From assembly GCA_035771165.1 (NCBI GenBank), contig JAWNZC010000345.1, forward strand, positions 1,789,001-1,853,000: a stretch of 64,000 bases of DNA, written 5' to 3'. This document shows, one piece after another, positions 43,401-53,544 of this stretch (position 1 is the stretch's first letter; every line of letters begins with the position of its first letter). The position numbers and the translations under genes are program-made. This DNA is from Paragorgia papillata (taxonomy: Eukaryota > Cnidaria > Anthozoa > Scleralcyonacea > Coralliidae). A model generated the notes under the pieces. The model saw only the letters and a list, made by a program, of their open reading frames with translations, was not told where the DNA came from and did not search any database.

Positions 43401-44861
43401 CCATACCAAACCATACCACACCATACTATACCACACCATACTATACCAAACCACACCATACCATACCAAACCATACCACACCATACTATACCACACCATA
43501 CTATATCATACCACACCGTACTATACCACACCATACTATACCATACCACACCGTACTATACCAAACCACGCCGTACCAAACCATACCACACCATACTATA
43601 TCAGACCACACCATACTATGCCACACCATACTATATCATACCACACCGTACTATACTATTCCATACCACACCATACTATATCATACCACACCGTACTATA
43701 CCAAACCACGCCGTACCAAACCATACCACACCAACTATATCATACCACACCGTACTATACCAAACCACACCGTACCAAACCATACCACACCACACCATAC
43801 TATATCATACCACACCGTACTATACTATTCCATACCACACCATACTGTATCATACCACACCGTACTATACCAAACCACGCCGTACCAAACCATACCACAC
43901 CACACCATACTGTATCATACCACACCGTACTATACTATTCCATACCACACCATACTGTATCATACCACACCGTACTATACCAAACCACGCCGTACCAAAC
44001 CATACCATACCACACCGTACTATACCAAACCACGCCGTACCAAACCATACCATACCACACCGTACTATACCATACCATACTATACCATACCAAACCATAC
44101 CACACCAAACCACATCATACACCAAACCATACCATACCAAACCACACCATGCAATACAATGCTATACACACATTTATACAATACCCTGGTTGCTATGCGT
44201 GTTTTCATTGGTTGTTGGCCATGATGTATTAGAGGACAGACACGTCAGATCACGTCAGCTGACTTGCTTTTTTCCTTCTTTATGCCCCAAAATCCGGCAA
44301 GAGTTTCGATAAAAACCTTTTAAATTTTTGTATTGTATAAAACAAATAGATTCCATTTTTTGTTGTCTGTTCAGTTATAGATGCACAGAAGACGTAACAA
44401 CGTGTGACGTCATCTGTGCATCTATAACTGAACAGACAACGGCAAAATGGAATCTATTTGTTAAATATACATACACTAACCTGATGATACTGAGTATCAG
44501 CGGTACGAAGCCAAAGTTTTGCCATAAGCCAGTCGTAGGCGCTGTCTTTTGGTGTGAAGATTGGGTTGGCGTCACTGGGCGTCTGTTGCAGCTGAATGGC
44601 AATGGGCACAAGATCTCCACTGCTTCTGACAAAGAAAAGGCCCAGACATGGTGCGATGTAGCGTTTATCGTCTCCTTCGTCCATAGTTGGAATGCCATTC
44701 AGGACTTCGTAGTCAACAATGTAAATTTGGCCTTCCTAAGGGAGACATTTACAGTTAGAAAATGCTTTTTCATGTGTTTGTTTGTTTGTTTGTTTGTTTG
44801 TTTGTTTGTTTGTTTGTTTGTTTGTTTGTTGTTTGTTTGTTTGTTTGTTTGTTTGTTTGCG

Positions 44862-44928
<67 letters not shown>

Positions 44929-45611
44929 TGGTCGGTCTGTCTGTTTGTTAATCCTTATATTGTACTAAAGTTTCTTACTTTCATGGCTTTCTTCAACGAT
45001 GATCCTCGATCTAACAGTCCACTAATCAATTCGTCTGTGACGGGAAACTTTTCAGGCAGACTATCACATCTTCTAATCACTTCAGGGTTACACCCATTAA
45101 GAAACTGTTTACCGTACCACACGTCATTGCGCCAATGAGATGCAGCGGGAGGAAGATTCATACCTCCCATCACACCTGAAGTAATATTCGCACGAAAGTC
45201 GTCAAATGTATCCCAGGGATCTAACGAGTTGTAAAACTGGACTAGATTGACGGCATTAAGCAGAGCTTTTATTCCAGATCCAAGCAGAGACTTCGAAGCT
45301 TCTAGGGTGAACCGAGCGTCTTTCGGTAGATCAGAAATATCTTTGGCTTTGATGAAGCCTGGGAGATCTTGTGAAAAGCTCGGGTCCGATCCCCATTCGT
45401 AAACCTTCTGATGATCAGCGATCTCTTTCTTGCGTTGATTATTCAAAGCTTCAATGTTCTTGGTCTCCTGAGGTAGTCGTGCTGAAGAAGAGGAAGACAA
45501 TTCCTTGAATGTTTGCATGGTAATAAATTGTAATAGTAGAACAAACAAACAAACAAACAAACAAACAAACAAACAAACAAACAAACAGGCAGATGGGCGG
45601 ACAGACAGACA

Positions 45612-45671
<60 letters not shown>

Positions 45672-45760
45672 GACAGCCACACAGACGAATACACAGACAG
45701 ACGGATAGCTTAATGAACAGACAGATGTACAGACACAGACTGACGAACAGACCAATGGTC

Positions 45761-45800
<40 letters not shown>

Positions 45801-47837
45801 CAACAGACAGACAGATGAATAGGGGCAGTTAATTTCATACCTTCGCCTTCGAAAACTACCATTTTACTGATGACCCAGTGAAAGCAAGGGAACGTGAATA
45901 TGCGGCTGCTGTTCGAATCCTTTGTGATCCAAACTTTGTTAAGAAGCCAATCACTGAAAAATCCGAATCCACTGTTTTTCAAAGTGATCATCAGCAAGTT
46001 TCCAACGTCAGTATCATCCACTTCATAGGTATCTGTTTTACCTTTTTCAAAATCATTGTGGAAAAATTTACCCAACGCATGTGGTTTTGTGACCCCCTTG
46101 GTACCTGGAAGAAAAGTGGATATTAACGTATTGCTGCCTAGGATATAGAGATGAGTGGGGAGAACCCTCAGCCATGAACTGGATAGGCCATTCCCTATGG
46201 CCAGCAGTCAAACATTTCGTGGCATTGAACTCTAAGTAATTACTGGAACGCTAACTCCATAAGTCAGGCCCTATGAATGGATGAAGCCAAAAATCTTTAA
46301 ATGTTAGTTTTTCTGAGTTTTGAGCTGAACTACTTAACACTGAACGTTGGGCTGTGTATGAAACTGAAGCTATTGAAAAATGCTATTTGGTATAGAAACT
46401 TCAAGACTTTAGCTAAAAGGAAAATAATTAAGAAATAGAAAAACAACTGCCATTTTGTTCGCCGTAGGTTACAAAATGGCAGTTGTTTTTATATTTTTTA
46501 GTTATTATTTCCCTTTTAGCTAAAGTCTTGATGTTTCTATACCAAATGGCATTTTTCAATAGCTTCAGTTTCATATATAGCCCAACGTTCAGCGTTAAGT
46601 ATTTCAGCTCAAAACTCAGAAAAACTACAACAAGTTTCTTAGTGTTATTTCCCAGCGAAATATGGTCGAACATTTACTACATTTTAAAAGGTTTAAAATA
46701 ACGAGGAAACTTATACTATACATCAAATTGAAGCCAATGCTATTTCTAAAAACATACGTATAAAACAATGTATTTCAATCCGTTGTTTTGGAGTAATTTG
46801 TTATCGTCCCAAACAAAATATATGGCAAAATATATTCTGCGTAGATTTTGTCTGTTTTTCGTTAAATTCGAGCGGTAAATTAGATATATTTCAAAATTTA
46901 CGACATTTGCTGGATAATTCATATTTGTTGCCGTCAATCGCCAGAAATGAAGTCGAAGAACGAACGATCATAAACTGAAAAACAGAAACCCGCTCTGCGG
47001 TTACAGGTACTGATACATACACTAAAAATATTCGAATGCTGTTGATTGTTGGAAGTATATTTACCGTCCAGTATAGCACATTTATGTTTCTTGTCCACAC
47101 GTTTTGGATTTGTGGAAATTTAATTGTTGTATCTGTCGATTTATACTCAAACGGCGATATTCGAATCTCTCCTCGTTGACTTTGACTTTGAGGTTGACAG
47201 GTTGTAGTTTAATACAAATATTCGATCAACAACAATTCTTCGATCGACGAACATTTATATACATCAGCACTGAAGACTTTGACTTTGTATATTTCTAAGC
47301 TTTTTAAATTAGAATCGGAAAGTCCAGAAACCGAAATATTAATAAACACTTCTTGCTTGCATAATAAAGCAAATATGTTGTAGTGTAGACGCTTCTTACT
47401 AAACATGGTCATTAACTGATTTGATAAACTTGTTAAGAGAATGTCTTGTTATTTGTACGATTTGGTTATTCTTGAGTGCCTAAATAGTTCGCTGAATAGT
47501 TTTACATACGCAAGCCAAATATACGCTGTTTACTCATCAGTGACTGTACCGCGCGCCCCGGTACAGTGTGAGTCACTCATCAAAATATTCCAAAATTATT
47601 GGTGTCACGTGACCAGCCTTCTCTCCGCCCCGCCATTTTGAGAAGGCCCTGGGTACGAGGTTGTATTAATTCCACGGCCATTTATGAATATGGTGTATAC
47701 TACAGATTACACAGTAATTATAAGTTAAAATGAACTAGTCTTATGATATTACCAGTGATAGTGATGCTGATCTTTGCATTGGTACCAGCCCCGGCTTGAT
47801 CTGATGTCTCAATTTTAATGCTGTATTTTTCACTCAT
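40468..47837 (-). CDS. PLAT-lipoxygenase, 5-LOX-like, copy C (intact)
   Basis: Seven exons with the same sizes and phases as copy B: 47837-47753, 46104-45841, 45481-44979, 44735-44481, 43182-42769, 41985-41635, 40647-40468; 683 aa. Expected reaction, PLAT domain, iron ligands (His368, His373, His560, Asn564, Ile683) and Coffa Gly416 are as in B. Differences from B are few and mostly conservative, for example DQAGAG for DHARAG in exon 1, MISH for MITH beside the second His, GVMGGMN for GVLGDIN in exon 3, GRG for GRN after the Coffa Gly, and NSRLEV for NSPLEV near the end. No stop or frameshift is seen. Intron 1 holds a complete fold-back element and a dispersed repeat absent from B; intron 5 holds a TTAA-flanked MITE absent from B and D. 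Shares intron 6 features and an Ile in ELIHFL with copy D, so C and D are probably sisters there. Confidence 0.93.
40700..41185. repeat. About 120-bp minisatellite in intron 6, copy C
   Basis: Four to five units as in copy B. It shares CCAGTAACTGTAAGGACC with copy D, not with B. Confidence 0.85.
42010..42182. mobile_element. CGTTTTCG MITE in intron 5, copy C
   Basis: Same insertion as in copies B and D. Confidence 0.72.
42199..42714. mobile_element. TTAA-flanked MITE in intron 5, only in copy C
   Basis: Ends AGGTGCTGTCCAGTCCGTTC...GAACGGACTCGACAGCACCT. Right flank TTAA, left flank TTGA (probably a mutated TTAA). Copy B has a single TTAA at the empty site (22884-22887). Inside is a large palindrome with GCCAAAAAGCGCGTGGGCAC arms. 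Non-coding; piggyBac or Kolobok relative. Confidence 0.85.
43255..44160. repeat. CATACCACAC satellite in intron 4, copy C
   Basis: Counterpart of the copy B array, without the hAT insertion. It creates open frames up to 400 codons that are not genes. Confidence 0.92.
44341..44462. mobile_element. Fold-back MITE in intron 4, copy C
   Basis: Complete inverted repeat AACAAATAGATTCCATTTT...CTATTTGTT, with TAGATGCACAG arms preserved better than in copy B. Confidence 0.8.
44775..44945. repeat. (GTTT)n and (GTCT)n microsatellites, intron 3 copy C
   Basis: Consecutive TTTG and CTGT runs, differing in length and type from copy B, which has only CTGT here. Confidence 0.95.
45541..45810. repeat. (AAAC)n, (AC)n and (AGAC)n microsatellites, intron 2 copy C
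   Basis: The AC run at 45613-45666 replaces the GGAC run of copy B. Confidence 0.95.
46302..46626. mobile_element. Full-length fold-back MITE, intron 1 copy C
   Basis: Left arm TTTTTCTGAGTTTTGAGCTG...GCTATTTGGTATAGAAAC, right arm the complement, with a small inner palindrome AAAACAACTGCCATTTTG. In copy B only the left arm and centre survive. Confidence 0.8.
46990..47667. repeat. Dispersed repeat in intron 1 copy C
   Basis: Matches 33930-34620 and ends with GGCCCTGGGTACGAGGTTG (47647-47665). Absent from intron 1 of copy B. No coding content. Confidence 0.7.
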
Positions 47838-47906
47838 TCTAATAATAACAATAGAGAATAACAAGAAAAAATAATTTACACAAGTGTCGCAAATAGACCT
47901 TATTCC

Positions 47907-48021
47907 AAAATGGCCACCGAATTAAAATTCTTTTATATACATATAAATTGGCCCTTATGAACTCGTTTTCATGTGGGAAATTCAAAAGAATTTTTGCTTT
48001 AAAACGAGGTCGTAAGGGCTA
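47907..48021. mobile_element. Fold-back MITE with TTATATACAT arms, 5' of copy C
   Basis: AAAATTCTTTTATATACATA and GCCCTTATGAACTCG with the right arm ACGAGGTCGTAAGGGCTAAT. Family of 4285-4464. Lies 70-185 bp upstream of the copy C start codon. Confidence 0.65.
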
Positions 48022-48280
48022 ATTTAGGTCGCAGGCGAGCTATCATTTCCTTCAAATTATGAAGCTTAACCACTATTAAAACCACCATCTGATTGGACAA
48101 CCTTATTAAATGAAACCTCACCCCCATACCACCCCCCGTAATCACGCCCCCCGGAAACCCTAAACCTAACCACAACACCCCTCTAGAATTTTTAGCTTTA
48201 TGTGTTCAAGTTTAACATCCCGCATGTGGGATGGTTTTATTAGATGGTTAAGCTTCATATTTTGTAACCGATGATACCTC
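48022..48280. repeat. Inverted repeat AAATTATGAAGCTTAACCA
   Basis: AAATTATGAAGCTTAACCA (48054-48072) pairs with GGTTAAGCTTCATATTTTG near 48245-48263. The interior is C-rich. Non-coding. Confidence 0.55.
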
Positions 48281-48600
48281 GAGCGTAGGCGGTGTTGAAA
48301 CAACAATCTAAATATACATAGTAAGGTTAGATATACTGCCAAAACAGAGAACGTAGGAGTCAGTTCAGTGGCGTAACGGAGGAAGACGGGGCCCTTAGGC
48401 ATATTTGGTGTGGAGCCCTTGTTGTAATGATTTGACTGACATGGGGTGGGGCTGCGGAGGGCTAGGCGGGCCCCCCCCCCTCCCCCCCCCCCCCCCCCCC
48501 AACTGTCGGGGGTCCTTAGTTCTCTCCCTAACGTTTCGAGCGAAGAAGGCCCTTCGTCAGAGAGCAGAGAACGTAGGAGTCTAGTCTAGTTTATAGTTTT
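48281..48600. mobile_element. CGTTTCGAGCGAAGG fold-back element, copy 1, interrupted
   Basis: Has GTAGGCGGTGTTGAAACAAC, CAGAGAACGTAGGAGTC, CTAACGTTTCGAGCGAAG and CCCTTCGTCAGAGAG as in the copies at 54670-54865 and 61281-61473. It is broken at about 48361-48520 by a poly-C-containing insert. Confidence 0.65.
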
Positions 48601-48957
48601 AGTTTAGGTTATCTAAACTCTTACATGCAGCAGGTCAAAGTGAGGCAACCAAAGCTTGCTGTGGACCTATGCCATTTATATCTAGCCATTATTACAAATA
48701 TATAAAACATTTATTACCTAAGTACTCATTACTATATCATAAAAATAGAAACGATTAAAAATATAAGAATTCAGATTTTTCAGAGTTCACTATATATACA
48801 CACGCTTCCTTCTCGAACTGAATCGAGTCAATTTTCCTTGAAGCGAGTTTAAGGTTCTACTTAAACAGTTCGTGTGAAGTTACATTTCTAATGTTTTCAG
48901 GGATAGTCTTCCAAACCAATGGACCTCTGTACCTATTTCTGCCATACTCAGTATTAA
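48601..48957. other. No gene; repeat fragments
   Basis: Part of the lipoxygenase intron minisatellite (48585-48620), then sequence at 48880-48952 that matches 30835-30905. Nothing coding. Confidence 0.45.
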
Positions 48958-49319
48958 GCGCCGCACAAGACGACCACATTTTCCTTGACAAGTTTTTCCT
49001 TGACAAATTTTATTTGTTCGTGTGTACGACACAAATTGACAAGTTTTTCCTTGACAAGGAGCCTTGTTCAAAAGCTGGTCATGCCAGCTTTTGAACAAGG
49101 AAAATTGTTCGTGTGTATAGTCGTCTAGGAAAACTTGACAACTCATCTCCGAAGCTTATTACGCGATCATTACTATCAAGGAAAACTTGTCCAACCGTAC
49201 ACACGAGCAATTATAAATTGTCAAGGAAAATGTTTGGGGGGGAAATTGTTCATCGTACACACGAGCAAGGAAAGCTACCAAGGAACTTGTCAAGAAAAAC
49301 TTGGTCGTCTGTGCGGGGC
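48958..49319. mobile_element. TTAA-flanked GC-ended fold-back MITE, copy 1
   Basis: GCGCCGCACAAGACGACC...GGTCGTCTGTGCGGGGC with repeated TTTTCCTTGACAAG motifs. Left TTAA, right TTTA (mutated). Same family as 52042-52402. Confidence 0.8.
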
Positions 49320-49696
49320 TTTATATCTACTTATAAAGATCATCAATAGACATCATCAATAATTACCTCAAACTCATTAATAATTCATGAAGAAAACACA
49401 AAGGAAATCAGTACCGTGTCTATGGTTTGGATATCGGAGGAAGAAATTACATAAATTAAGCAAACTTTCATCTTGATTTTCTCTTAAAATACTGATTTGT
49501 TTGAGATGCTATATCATACACTCGAGATGCTATCTCGGTGTTTGGATATCCTGATGAAACACTCCTCCTCGTGTATGATATATTACTTCCATACTTGCAA
49601 CACGAACCAGCACAACATACCAACAATAGACGTCACCTATCAACCAAACATCTCAAGTTTACTGAAATAACACCAGACGCAACATTCACCTGACGA

Positions 49697-49741
<45 letters not shown>

Positions 49742-49929
49742 CTGCAGACGTACGTTTCGCTGTACCACAGCTCATCAGTGCAGCTCGGAACGAACATGGA
49801 TATGTTATTATAGGAACAGAGTGCTCAAACCACTGCTAGAATGGTGGGCTATGCGTAATGCTATTTGTTTTACTGTTTTATTTTTTAGACTGACAGTGTG
49901 TATATAGATCCACGAGTTTTCAACAGTGA
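49320..49929. other. No gene; palindrome and TA microsatellite
   Basis: Palindrome at about 49508-49575 (ATATCATACACTCGAG...CTCGTGTATGATAT), (TA)n at 49699-49739, and fragments of unknown repeats. Confidence 0.5.
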
Positions 49930-50029
49930 GATTATACAGTTCTAATATGCAAACACAGTGCTAGAAAGCGGTGCTCTGTTTAGGGTAAAAAATGTCGCTT
50001 GCTATATCGATTCTGCACGAACGAACCGT

Positions 50030-50165
50030 AACGAACGAACTCACACTGAACTATGAACGAAGTCCCGAACTAACGAACGTGAACTCCCGAACTAACGAAC
50101 GTGAACTCCCGAACTAACGAACGTGAACTCCCGAACTAACGAACGTGAACTCCCGAACGAACTAT
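50030..50165. repeat. 22-bp tandem repeat GAACGTGAACTCCCGAACTAAC
   Basis: About five units of AACGAACGTGAACTCCCGAACT. Related inverted sequence lies at 31140-31350 in block I. Confidence 0.8.
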
Positions 50166-50227
50166 ATAAAGGCCTAGGTCAAACGTCGCTTTTCTCATGC
50201 GCCGATCGTAATGATGACCTAAGCCTA

Positions 50228-51602
50228 AGGCCTGGCCAAACGCTTTCAACATCGCATGCATTCAACATTGTTGAACGATGTTGAATAGTGTTGAAAGCAC
50301 GAGTGGCCAAATGAATTCAACATCGTTCAACATTCAAGAATGACAATTAATGTTAAAGATTTATTTATTTGATCAACAACATCAATACCAGCTTTGGTAT
50401 AGGATACAAACGTGACACTAACTACAACTACATGACATACATATTACATATATATAAAGTTAATTTCTATTATCTACGTTAAGTTATCAAAAATTGTTAA
50501 AACATCGAAACAGTATTTCCCTGCCAAAGTCATAACTGTTCTGTCTTGCATAGACATAAGGTACATAAAAATATCTTGGGAATTAAACAATTTGAATGAA
50601 CTATTTACTTTATATAGGTTATCAATAAAATTTACTCTGAGATCGGCGAACTTTGTGTTTGTACATGACGTTAAAAAGTGTTTTTCATTCCCGATCTCGT
50701 TAAGATCGCAATGTTTACATAGTCTATTACTGTATGGAACATTGCTGTATCGACCAGTTTCAACAGGTAATCTATGAGCTGAAATCCTTAATTTTGTGAC
50801 AGCTTGACGGTGTTTGAAATTGTGAATTTCAGAAAGGTATTTTTCACAACCAAAGTTAGTTTTCAGTTTTTTGAAAATTCTTAACTTGCCATTGTTTTCA
50901 CCCTGTTGAATCTGTTCTTTCCAGTATTCAATAAAATATTCTTGTAGTTTATTTTTCAAGTAATGGCAAAAATTTCCTTGTTCTTTGGTAGGTAATACAA
51001 AAGATTGAGAGTTGTAAATTTCTACCCCACCTAGCTGTACTATACATATTTTGTGAATGATATTGGTTGTAGGTTAAAGTTCATGCAGACTCTCGCCGCT
51101 TCACCAACAATGGTATCTGAAAAAGGTGAACTTTGGATGCGAAACCAATATTTTGTTACTAGTTTAGCTATTTGTATAATTAAGGGTGTCCTGCCTAGTT
51201 CAGCGTAGACGGCCAAATTTGTTGATTTTGAATGAACGCCTAGAATTCTTTTGCAAAATTTTAAATGAAGTCTTTCAAGATCGTTTCTTGATCATTAATT
51301 GAACGCGCGGGCTACCACAAAAGCTGGAATCGATAATATCCCGCATGGCGCATGTCTCTGCATGTTCAACAAAGTTGAATGAAATGTGGCCAAATGCGTT
51401 CAACACCTTTCACTGAACATTTTGAGAACAATAGAAATGTTGAACGCGTGTTGAACGAAAATTTGAACATGTTAAAATTTCGTTCAACACCATTCAACAA
51501 CGTTCAACATCATTCAACAGGGGTGGCCAAACGCTTTCAACATGTTGAATTCAACAATGTTGAACGATGTTGAATGAAATGTTGAAAGCGTTTGGCCAGG
51601 CC
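50228..51602. mobile_element. Inverted-repeat element interrupted by a LINE
   Basis: Left end GGCCTGGCCAAACGCTTTCA and right end TGAAAGCGTTTGGCCAGGCC. The arms are filled with TTGAACGATGTTGAA-type units. The middle (50345-51295) is a truncated LINE. Target duplication not fixed. Confidence 0.75.
50345..51295 (-). pseudogene. LINE 3' end (RT C-terminal region and tail)
   Basis: The upstream piece reads KFCKRILGVHSKSTNLAVYA and RTPLIIQIAKLVTKYWFRI. The downstream open frame (50959-50474, 161 codons, ending in stop) has LRISAHRLPVETGRY and CKHC...EKHFLTSC, a Cys/His motif common at the end of cnidarian LINE ORF2 proteins. A frameshift lies near 51000. The A-rich 3' tail is at about 50350-50370 (plus-strand TTTATTTATTT). 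5'-truncated. Confidence 0.75.
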
Positions 51603-52041
51603 TTTGGCCACGAACTAACGAGTGAACAAAGTCACAGGCAGAATTAATTGAAAACGCTGCTGTATAACATCGAGAGACCATTTACATCATTGCATGTGTT
51701 TATTAGTCGTATCAGTCCAGGGGCCAGTTGTACATAAAACTTTAACGACAGCCTAACCACTTGTCGCATAGTTAAATCGCAGTTAACTTCTCAAATGCTG
51801 GCCCTGATTGACTAGTAATAGTCCACAAACATTATAAAACTTATTTCAGTCGAACCACACTTAGTACTCGCTTAATCGTTCCTGCATCATTCATTCTTAA
51901 AACAATGAACGTGAATCTTAAAACTATTACTATTTATAACAAACTTATTTAAAAACGTGAGTAGCAACTTTACTTTTAACTGATGTGCATGGAATAGGTC
52001 TGAGACTCTCTTATTATACATGGCAAGGAGTTCCAAGTTAA

Positions 52042-52402
52042 GCCCCGCACAGACGACCAAGTTTTCCTTGATAAGTTCCTTGGTAGCTTTCCTTGCTCGT
52101 GTGTACGGTGAACATTTCCCCCCCAAACATTTTCCTTGACAATTTATAATTGCTCGTGTGTACGGTTGGACAAGTTTTCCTTGACGCCAATGATCGCGTA
52201 ATAAGCTTCGGAGATGATCTTGTCAAGTTTTCCTTGACGACTATACACACGAACAATTTTCCTTGTTCAAAAGCTAGCATGACCAGCTTTTGAACAAGGC
52301 TCTTTGTCGAGGAAAAACTTGTCAATTTGTGTCGTACACACGAACAAATAAAATTTGGCAAGGAAAAACTTGCCAAGGAAAACTCGCTCGTCTGTGCGGC
52401 GC
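52042..52402. mobile_element. TTAA-flanked GC-ended fold-back MITE, copy 2
   Basis: GCCCCGCACAGACGACC...CTCGTCTGTGCGGCGC between TTAA on both sides (52038-52041, 52403-52406). The unfilled paralogous site is near 31923-31930. Confidence 0.85.
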
Positions 52403-52660
52403 TTAACAGCGCCATTCTAATTGAAGCTATTTTTTAAACTATTAATTTTATTCTATTTAACCATTTAAATACATTTATTACACAAGCTTACCTTAATTAT
52501 TTCCCGAATTTGGCAAAAGCAAAAAGATTTCCTGAACTCTGAAGTTGTCCTCGTTTTTTTCGTTGCTGCGCAAACGATCAAAACTAACGTGAAGAGCTGA
52601 ATGCAATGGATGTCGTTTATATGCTGTATATATAGCAGCATTTCATGCATTATGCCCCTT

Positions 52661-52877
52661 AGGGGCCGATTACATGAGCTGGGCAAGCCTGGATAACCGG
52701 GCTGACTCGTGTCACGAAATTCTTTCCTCGGCCACAAAAGGAGATTTTAATCAACGTTAGGATTCGTTTACATCTGAACTAAACCAATTCTTCTTTGTAC
52801 ATTTAGTTTATGTGAGTTTTAAAGCCACAGTACGATCCTATAATCAATCGCGTGAGCCCAGTTAACCGGGCTAACCC
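52661..52877. mobile_element. Degenerate GGGGCCGATTACATG element
   Basis: Starts AGGGGCCGATTACATGAGCT and ends CCAGTTAACCGGGCTAACCC, like the Harbinger-type MITE at 37046-37674. Absent from the paralogous site near 32175. Confidence 0.65.
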
Positions 52878-53371
52878 GACGCCGTTTCAGTAAACGCCTT
52901 TCAAACTAAATTGAACATCGCATTTTTTCGACGTACAGGTAATACCATACTGACTTGATTGAACTAACAAAACAACTTGTATTATATTATGAGTTATTGT
53001 CATGCCTGGGTGTTTGCGACCTGACTAAAATACATTAAATTCGTGAGGAAAAGTACTAGCTTTAAGACTGTAGTTATTGTTTTGAGGAATTGCAGTTTGC
53101 TTTAAATAATAACGACAAAACTCTTGTCAATTGATTTAAACATCCTTTTGCGTGTGTCTTTATATTTAGCCCCGTTTGTGCGTCTGTAATTGAAAAAGAA
53201 TCTTTGTTTCATATAAATACCGAGGCTGGGAAGTTCTATATATATAGATGCTTATATTACATGGTTGACGCGGTTTTCTTTGTCATTCATAGCTCTTTAT
53301 TTAACATAAACACATGTTGGAAAGGCACTATCTAAACGTTCGGCGAAGGATTTGATTTTCAGCAGGGAAGA

Positions 53372-53448
53372 GCGGGCTGATGAATTGAATTGAATACGTA
53401 ATGAGCTTTCAATTCAATTCATCAGCCCCGTTCTTCCCTGCTGGATCA
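53372..53448. repeat. Palindrome CAGCAGGGAAGAGCGGGCTG
   Basis: Arms of about 33 bp, GCAGGGAAGA and TGATGAATTGAATTGAA with complement, flank a short loop. Confidence 0.75.
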
Positions 53449-53544
53449 CAAGTTATTCCTTCTCGAGCTTTTTAGTAGTATAGTAATCTTAATTTACAGG
53501 TTTTCTCACGCTTTAGCATATAACACAAACTCAAAACAGCAAAT

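Larger units (their letters stand above)
51603..53251. repeat. Duplicated block I partner
   Basis: Homologous to 30940-32745, with extra insertions at 52042-52402 and 52661-52877. No gene recognised. Confidence 0.65.

Noticed and set aside
43107..44312. 401-codon open frame
   Set aside because: Starts in antisense of lipoxygenase exon 5 and runs through the intron satellite.
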